NCBI GenBank assembly: GCA_964468435.1
Contig: CAYXVE010000094.1
Coordinates: 1-9,959, forward strand
Source: JBCCTX01 sp964468435
GTDB taxonomy: Bacteria; Bacteroidota; Bacteroidia; J057
Length of the DNA: 9,959 nucleotides
Reading direction: 5' to 3'
In this document: piece by piece, positions 7,204 to 9,959 of the stretch
Position numbering within the stretch: position 1 is the first letter of the stretch
How the letters are laid out: each line of letters begins with the position of its first letter
Translations under genes and position numbers: made by a program
Notes under the pieces: model-generated
Seen by the model: only the letters and a program-made list of their open reading frames with translations
Told to the model about the DNA's origin: nothing
Database searches by the model: none

Positions 7204-7421
7204 ACTTCCGCTTCAATATGAGCCTGGCCGCTATTAACCTGGCAAAAGTCATCAGGAAATCCAATCCAACCATTAAGTCAATGAACTCCTTTGTTAGAAA
7301 AGCTTACAACACTAGAGTGGTGGAAATGCTTTTCTCACAACTCAGCCTACAGGCTGAGTTTGATCTAAATCATCCCAAGCTGGAAACCGTACTTAACTTG
7401 GGGTGTTTGCAATCGGAGTAA
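7203..7421 (+). pseudogene. DDE transposase, C-terminal fragment (IS remnant)
   Basis: The frame gives DFRFNMSLAAINLAKVIRK at the start, continues through MNSFVRKAYNTRVVEMLFSQLSL and ends at TAA after LNLGCLQSE. An F-x-F-N-x-S-L-x-x-x-N-x-A-K segment followed by a short helical tail is the usual C-terminus of IS4/IS1634-like DDE transposases. The N-terminal and catalytic parts are absent, because the sequence to the left is the broken sulfatase on the other strand. The ATG at 7218 lies inside the former gene and is not a real start. The element is dead. It may or may not be the same IS type as the transposase at the left edge, since the two preserved parts do not overlap. Confidence 0.7.
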
Positions 7422-7474
7422 ACCGATTTGATTTTTTATTTCTGCACGGACTATTGTGTAAGTTAAGAAGAAGA

Positions 7475-7503
7475 AAATACAGCCGGTGGTGAAACCTGTA
7501 TTT
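7475..7503. other. Hairpin between IS tail and AraC gene
   Basis: AAATACAG (7475-7482) and CTGTATTT (7496-7503) form a perfect 8-base stem around a 13-base loop. It could end transcription coming from the transposase fragment, or act in the AraC leader. There is no clear T-run beyond the stem, so a terminator call is not firm. Confidence 0.35.
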
Positions 7504-7518
7504 CCTGCTAACCAATCC

Positions 7519-7529
7519 GCATTTTGTGT
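7519..7529 (+). promoter_or_regulatory. Possible AraC autoregulatory site
   Basis: GCATTTTGTGT here matches GCATTTCGTGT at 8516-8526, between the AraC gene and the dehydrogenase gene, at 10 of 11 bases. It lies about 60 bases before the AraC start and upstream of the -7-like element. A shared site on both sides of an AraC-type gene suggests the regulator binds both. This is inference from a short match. Confidence 0.35.
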
Positions 7530-7564
7530 TGGTCATAATACCATAATTTCAGTAAAATTGTGGC

Positions 7565-7572
7565 TAATTTTG
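7565..7572 (+). promoter_or_regulatory. Bacteroidota -7-like promoter element before araC-type gene
   Basis: TAATTTTG fits the Bacteroidota -7 consensus TANNTTTG exactly and lies 15 bases before the AraC start codon. No clear TTTG -33 element occurs at the usual distance, which would suit a promoter dependent on an activator. The leader would be very short. Confidence 0.4.
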
Positions 7573-7587
7573 CAATAAGAAAATAAT

Positions 7588-8490
7588 ATGTCTATCATCA
7601 AAATATCTTCTATCAGTCAATTACATCAATTAATGGGTTTGCCAAGACCTCATCATCCGCTTGTGTCATTGATAGATGTTTCAAAGATTCAGGTGACAGA
7701 GGAACAAGTAAATACAAAGGTAATTTATGACTTCTATATGGTATCTCTGAAGGACAAAAGTTTCAGTGTGAAATATGGCCGGAACTCTTTTGACTTTGAT
7801 GAAGGGATAATGATCTTCACTGCTCCAGGGCAGGTTTTTACACTAAATGAACCTTTTAAGCCTGGAGATATCAAAGGTTGGATGCTCTTTTTTCATCCGG
7901 ATTTAGTGCGCAGTACGCACTTAGGCGAACAAGTTGACCACTATTCTTTCTTCAACTATGATGTGGTAGAAGCATTGCATTTATCGGAGGAGGAAGAAAG
8001 GACAATTAATACGACCGTTGCTCAAATTGAAAAAGAGTACCAACAGCGGATTGATAATCACAGCCATCGAGTGATTGTTTCGAATATTGAATTACTGCTG
8101 AATTATTGCCTTCGATTTTACGAAAGACAATTTCATACGCGTACGAATCAAAGCAAAAACGTAATTTCTGTATTTGAGAGCGAGCTTAAAAAATACTTTA
8201 AAACTCAAAAAAATCTTGACCTGGGAATACCTAGTATTCAATATTTTGCTGAAATAGCTCATCTATCACCCCATTATTTTAGTGATTTGGTCAAAAAAGA
8301 AACTGGCAGGTCTCCTAAAGACCATATCAATGATTATGTGATAGAACAAGCCAAAAATATGTTGATTAGCTCAGAAAGATCCGTAAGCGAAATAGCTTAT
8401 GAATTGGGCTTCAACTATCCACACTATTTCACCCGACTGTTTAAATCGAAAGTTGGATGTACCCCGATCGAATACCGTAACCTGAACTGA
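7588..8490 (+). CDS. AraC-family transcriptional regulator
   Basis: This complete 300-residue protein has the two-part AraC plan. The N-terminal part (about 1-130) is a cupin-like effector/dimerisation domain, containing DFDEGIMIFTAPGQVFTL (68-85) and GWMLFFHPDLV (97-107), a form common in Bacteroidota AraC proteins. A helical linker with IELLLNYCLRFYERQF (167-182) follows. The C-terminal domain has two helix-turn-helix units. The first is around 215-240 (IQYFAEIAHLSPHYFSDLVKKETG). The second is around 263-298 (SVSEIAYELGFNYPHYFTRLFK, then GCTPIEYR), with the typical family signature of FxxxPHYFTRLFKxxxGxTPxEYR form. It is a DNA-binding activator or repressor in the cytoplasm. The dehydrogenase gene follows on the same strand after 100 bases holding several related repeats, so it is the probable target. 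The effector is unknown; an aldehyde or an alcohol precursor would suit. Confidence 0.92.
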   Translation: MSIIKISSISQLHQLMGLPRPHHPLVSLIDVSKIQVTEEQVNTKVIYDFYMVSLKDKSFSVKYGRNSFDFDEGIMIFTAPGQVFTLNEPFKPGDIKGWMLFFHPDLVRSTHLGEQVDHYSFFNYDVVEALHLSEEEERTINTTVAQIEKEYQQRIDNHSHRVIVSNIELLLNYCLRFYERQFHTRTNQSKNVISVFESELKKYFKTQKNLDLGIPSIQYFAEIAHLSPHYFSDLVKKETGRSPKDHINDYVIEQAKNMLISSERSVSEIAYELGFNYPHYFTRLFKSKVGCTPIEYRNLN

Positions 8491-8496
8491 TTCGGG

Positions 8497-8560
8497 ATTT
8501 CGTGCTATCTATCCTGCATTTCGTGTAAGTCGAATCTTTTTGTGCGCACCATTTTTGTGC
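8497..8560 (+). promoter_or_regulatory. Four related repeats, candidate AraC operator array
   Basis: The 100-base gap before the dehydrogenase gene holds ATTTCGTGC (8497-8505), ATTTCGTGT (8518-8526), TTTTTGTGC (8537-8545) and TTTTTGTGC (8552-8560). The distances between their starts are 21, 19 and 15 bases, so the first three lie about two helical turns apart, which suits direct-repeat binding by AraC-type dimers. Two short palindromes, GTGCGCAC (8542-8549) and TTGTACAA (8570-8577), lie close by. No strong TANNTTTG element was found before the dehydrogenase start. Confidence 0.45.
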
Positions 8561-8590
8561 TGTTCAAAGTTGTACAAACAAAAATTAATT

Positions 8591-9959
8591 ATGACTGCAC
8601 AAGAAGCATACGACCATTTAGATCCTCAGAAGTGGTCAAAGACCCCTGTAAAGGAGCGATTAGACCTTTTAGGGCAAATCCAGGAGAATCTTAAAAAACA
8701 TGCCAGAGCGCTTGGTGAAGCGGACGTCAAAATGAAAAATGATTTGGTCGGCCAAAACATTATAAGCGTTGCTGAAGGTATAGGAGGAACTGTGATGCCC
8801 ATGGCAAATACCCTCATGGGTATTCAAAAACTGTATGAGTCACTCCTGAAAGGGGAAATGCTCAAACCCCTATCCATTAGGGAAATTGACAAGGATCTTC
8901 ACGAAGTTCAGGTATTTCCCATTTTCTCGAAAGACAAGCTGGCTGCTGGAAAGCAGAAAGGATACCTGCATGTAGAAGGAAAGCCAACCCAAGTCAATCC
9001 ATTGGATAAGCCTGCCGGAGTTATTGCCGTTTCAGGTGCAGGAAACTATAGCTCTTCCATAGAAATGGCCATGGCACTTTTTCTAGAAAATAAGGCCGTG
9101 ATCCACAAGCCCCATCGCCTCAATGAGGCTACGGATGCCATCTGGGAAACGATTTTTGCCCCACTGATCGACTGTAATGCCTGTGCATTTTGTAGTGCGG
9201 ACCAGGGAAGAGCCATGGCTCAATTAGAAGGACTGCACTCGATTTATTTTACCGGTTCTACAGGAGTAGCTCACGCTATACAAAAAGCAGCAAGTGCACC
9301 GCTGGTCTCTGAATGTGGCGGGAACAACCCTTGTATCATTGTTCCAGGGAAATGGACAGAAAAGGACATTCATAGACAAGCCATTCAGTTGGCATCATCA
9401 GGAAAGCTAAACGGAGGTGCCGTCTGTGGTCGCCCGCAAACCATTGTTACTTCTAAAAATTGGCCACAGCGCAATGAGTTTCTCAAAACACTCAAAAAAG
9501 CAATAGAAGAAGAAACCTATGCCTGTCCTACTTACTATCCCGGAGTAGATCAAACAAAGGAAGAATTTTTAAAACACCAACCTACTTCTGAGGTATTACA
9601 ACCGGAGAACGGAAAAATCAAAAAAAGCGAATTTGTATTCATCACAGACGTAAAAGAAGATGATTTTGCGGTGCAAAATGAAGCCTTTTGCCAGGTATAT
9701 AATGAAGTCCCACTGGAAACAACCACTGAAACGGATGACTTTTTAACTAAGGCAACAGATTTTTGCAATAATAAATTGCTGGGTTCTCTGGGATGCATGA
9801 TCCTGGTGGACAATGACACCTTCAGTAACAATGAGTCCAGAATTCAGCAAGCCATAAAAGAATTGAACTATGGTGGGATTGCTGTAAATGACATTCCTTC
9901 CAACATCTGGCTAAACGCCTACCTCACATGGGGAGGGTGTGGTGAGACAACTGAAGATT
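8591..9959 (+). CDS. Aldehyde dehydrogenase-family protein (runs off right edge)
   Basis: The frame is open from ATG at 8591 to the window end (456 codons), so the C-terminus is cut. It has the ALDH superfamily order: PAGVIAVSGAGNY (141-153), corresponding to the cofactor-site PxGVVxxIxPxN; IHKPH (171-175), corresponding to the usual KPS/KPH; IYFTGSTGVAHAI (218-230), the NAD-binding GSTxxG; SECGGNNP (240-247) with general-base E241; and GGAVCGRPQTIV (275-286) with catalytic nucleophile C279. A late block reads YGGIAVNDIPSN. Members oxidise an aldehyde to a carboxylate with NAD(P)+ in the cytoplasm. The variant ECGG in place of ELGG and an active-site context without the usual GQxC suggest a divergent subgroup rather than a classic ALDH, so its substrate is unclear. 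The start is chosen by an A/T-rich region and the AraC gene 100 bases upstream, whose product is the likely regulator. No signal peptide is seen. Confidence 0.85.
   Translation, partial: MTAQEAYDHLDPQKWSKTPVKERLDLLGQIQENLKKHARALGEADVKMKNDLVGQNIISVAEGIGGTVMPMANTLMGIQKLYESLLKGEMLKPLSIREIDKDLHEVQVFPIFSKDKLAAGKQKGYLHVEGKPTQVNPLDKPAGVIAVSGAGNYSSSIEMAMALFLENKAVIHKPHRLNEATDAIWETIFAPLIDCNACAFCSADQGRAMAQLEGLHSIYFTGSTGVAHAIQKAASAPLVSECGGNNPCIIVPGKWTEKDIHRQAIQLASSGKLNGGAVCGRPQTIVTSKNWPQRNEFLKTLKKAIEEETYACPTYYPGVDQTKEEFLKHQPTSEVLQPENGKIKKSEFVFITDVKEDDFAVQNEAFCQVYNEVPLETTTETDDFLTKATDFCNNKLLGSLGCMILVDNDTFSNNESRIQQAIKELNYGGIAVNDIPSNIWLNAYLTWGGCGETTED

Noticed and set aside
7218..7421. Standalone 67-residue protein
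   Set aside because: Residues DFRFN encoded just before the ATG continue the transposase C-terminal motif, so this is an IS remnant and not an independent gene.
9550..9831. Minus-strand 93-codon frame inside the dehydrogenase gene
   Set aside because: Shadow of a well-supported gene; no features of its own.

Overview
The window looks like a chromosomal segment from a Bacteroidota bacterium, probably a marine or particle-associated cytophagia or flavobacteria-type organism. The evidence is moderately low GC outside the IS66 patch, very A/T-rich regions before start codons instead of strong Shine-Dalgarno sites, a TANNTTTG-type -7 element before the AraC gene, and secreted sulfatases with discoidin-type and glycosidase-like proteins, as in polysaccharide utilisation loci. 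This assignment is inferred from gene content; no rRNA or marker gene is present.

Layout. (a) 1-490, minus: the 5' part of a DDE transposase that runs off the left edge. (b) 555-1955, plus: a complete exported DUF1593/Sde182-like, nucleoside-hydrolase-like protein. (c) 1956-2318: no convincing gene, but a large imperfect palindrome (2144-2278) built like an integron attC site or a cassette-type repeat. (d) 2319-2896: a GC-richer IS66 remnant with an intact accessory gene (tnpA type), a second ORF truncated after a few codons, and no large transposase gene. (e) 2993-7203, minus: a three-gene glycan-degradation block. In transcription order it is a sulfatase that has lost its N-terminal half, a lipoprotein-type sulfatase that has lost its C-terminal half, and a complete 761-residue secreted protein with a discoidin domain and a GH9-like (alpha/alpha) barrel. 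(f) 7203-7421, plus: the 3' tail of another DDE transposase, lying directly against the broken end of the first sulfatase. (g) 7588-9959, plus: an AraC-family regulator followed by an aldehyde dehydrogenase-family gene that runs off the right edge.

Interpretation. The middle of the window reads as a decaying, IS-bordered fragment of a sulfated-polysaccharide degradation locus. Both sulfatases are incomplete in complementary ways, one lacking the formylglycine site and the other lacking the C-terminal half. Only the GH9-like enzyme and the DUF1593 protein remain full length. The right-hand AraC/aldehyde dehydrogenase pair looks like a separate, intact regulatory unit. Four short related repeats lie between the two genes, and a matching site upstream of the regulator suggests autoregulation plus control of the dehydrogenase. 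I saw no CRISPR array, tRNA or rRNA. No single new multi-gene system is evident. The best candidates for novelty are the attC-like palindrome, the GH9-like enzyme with its unusual active-site region, and the AraC operator array.
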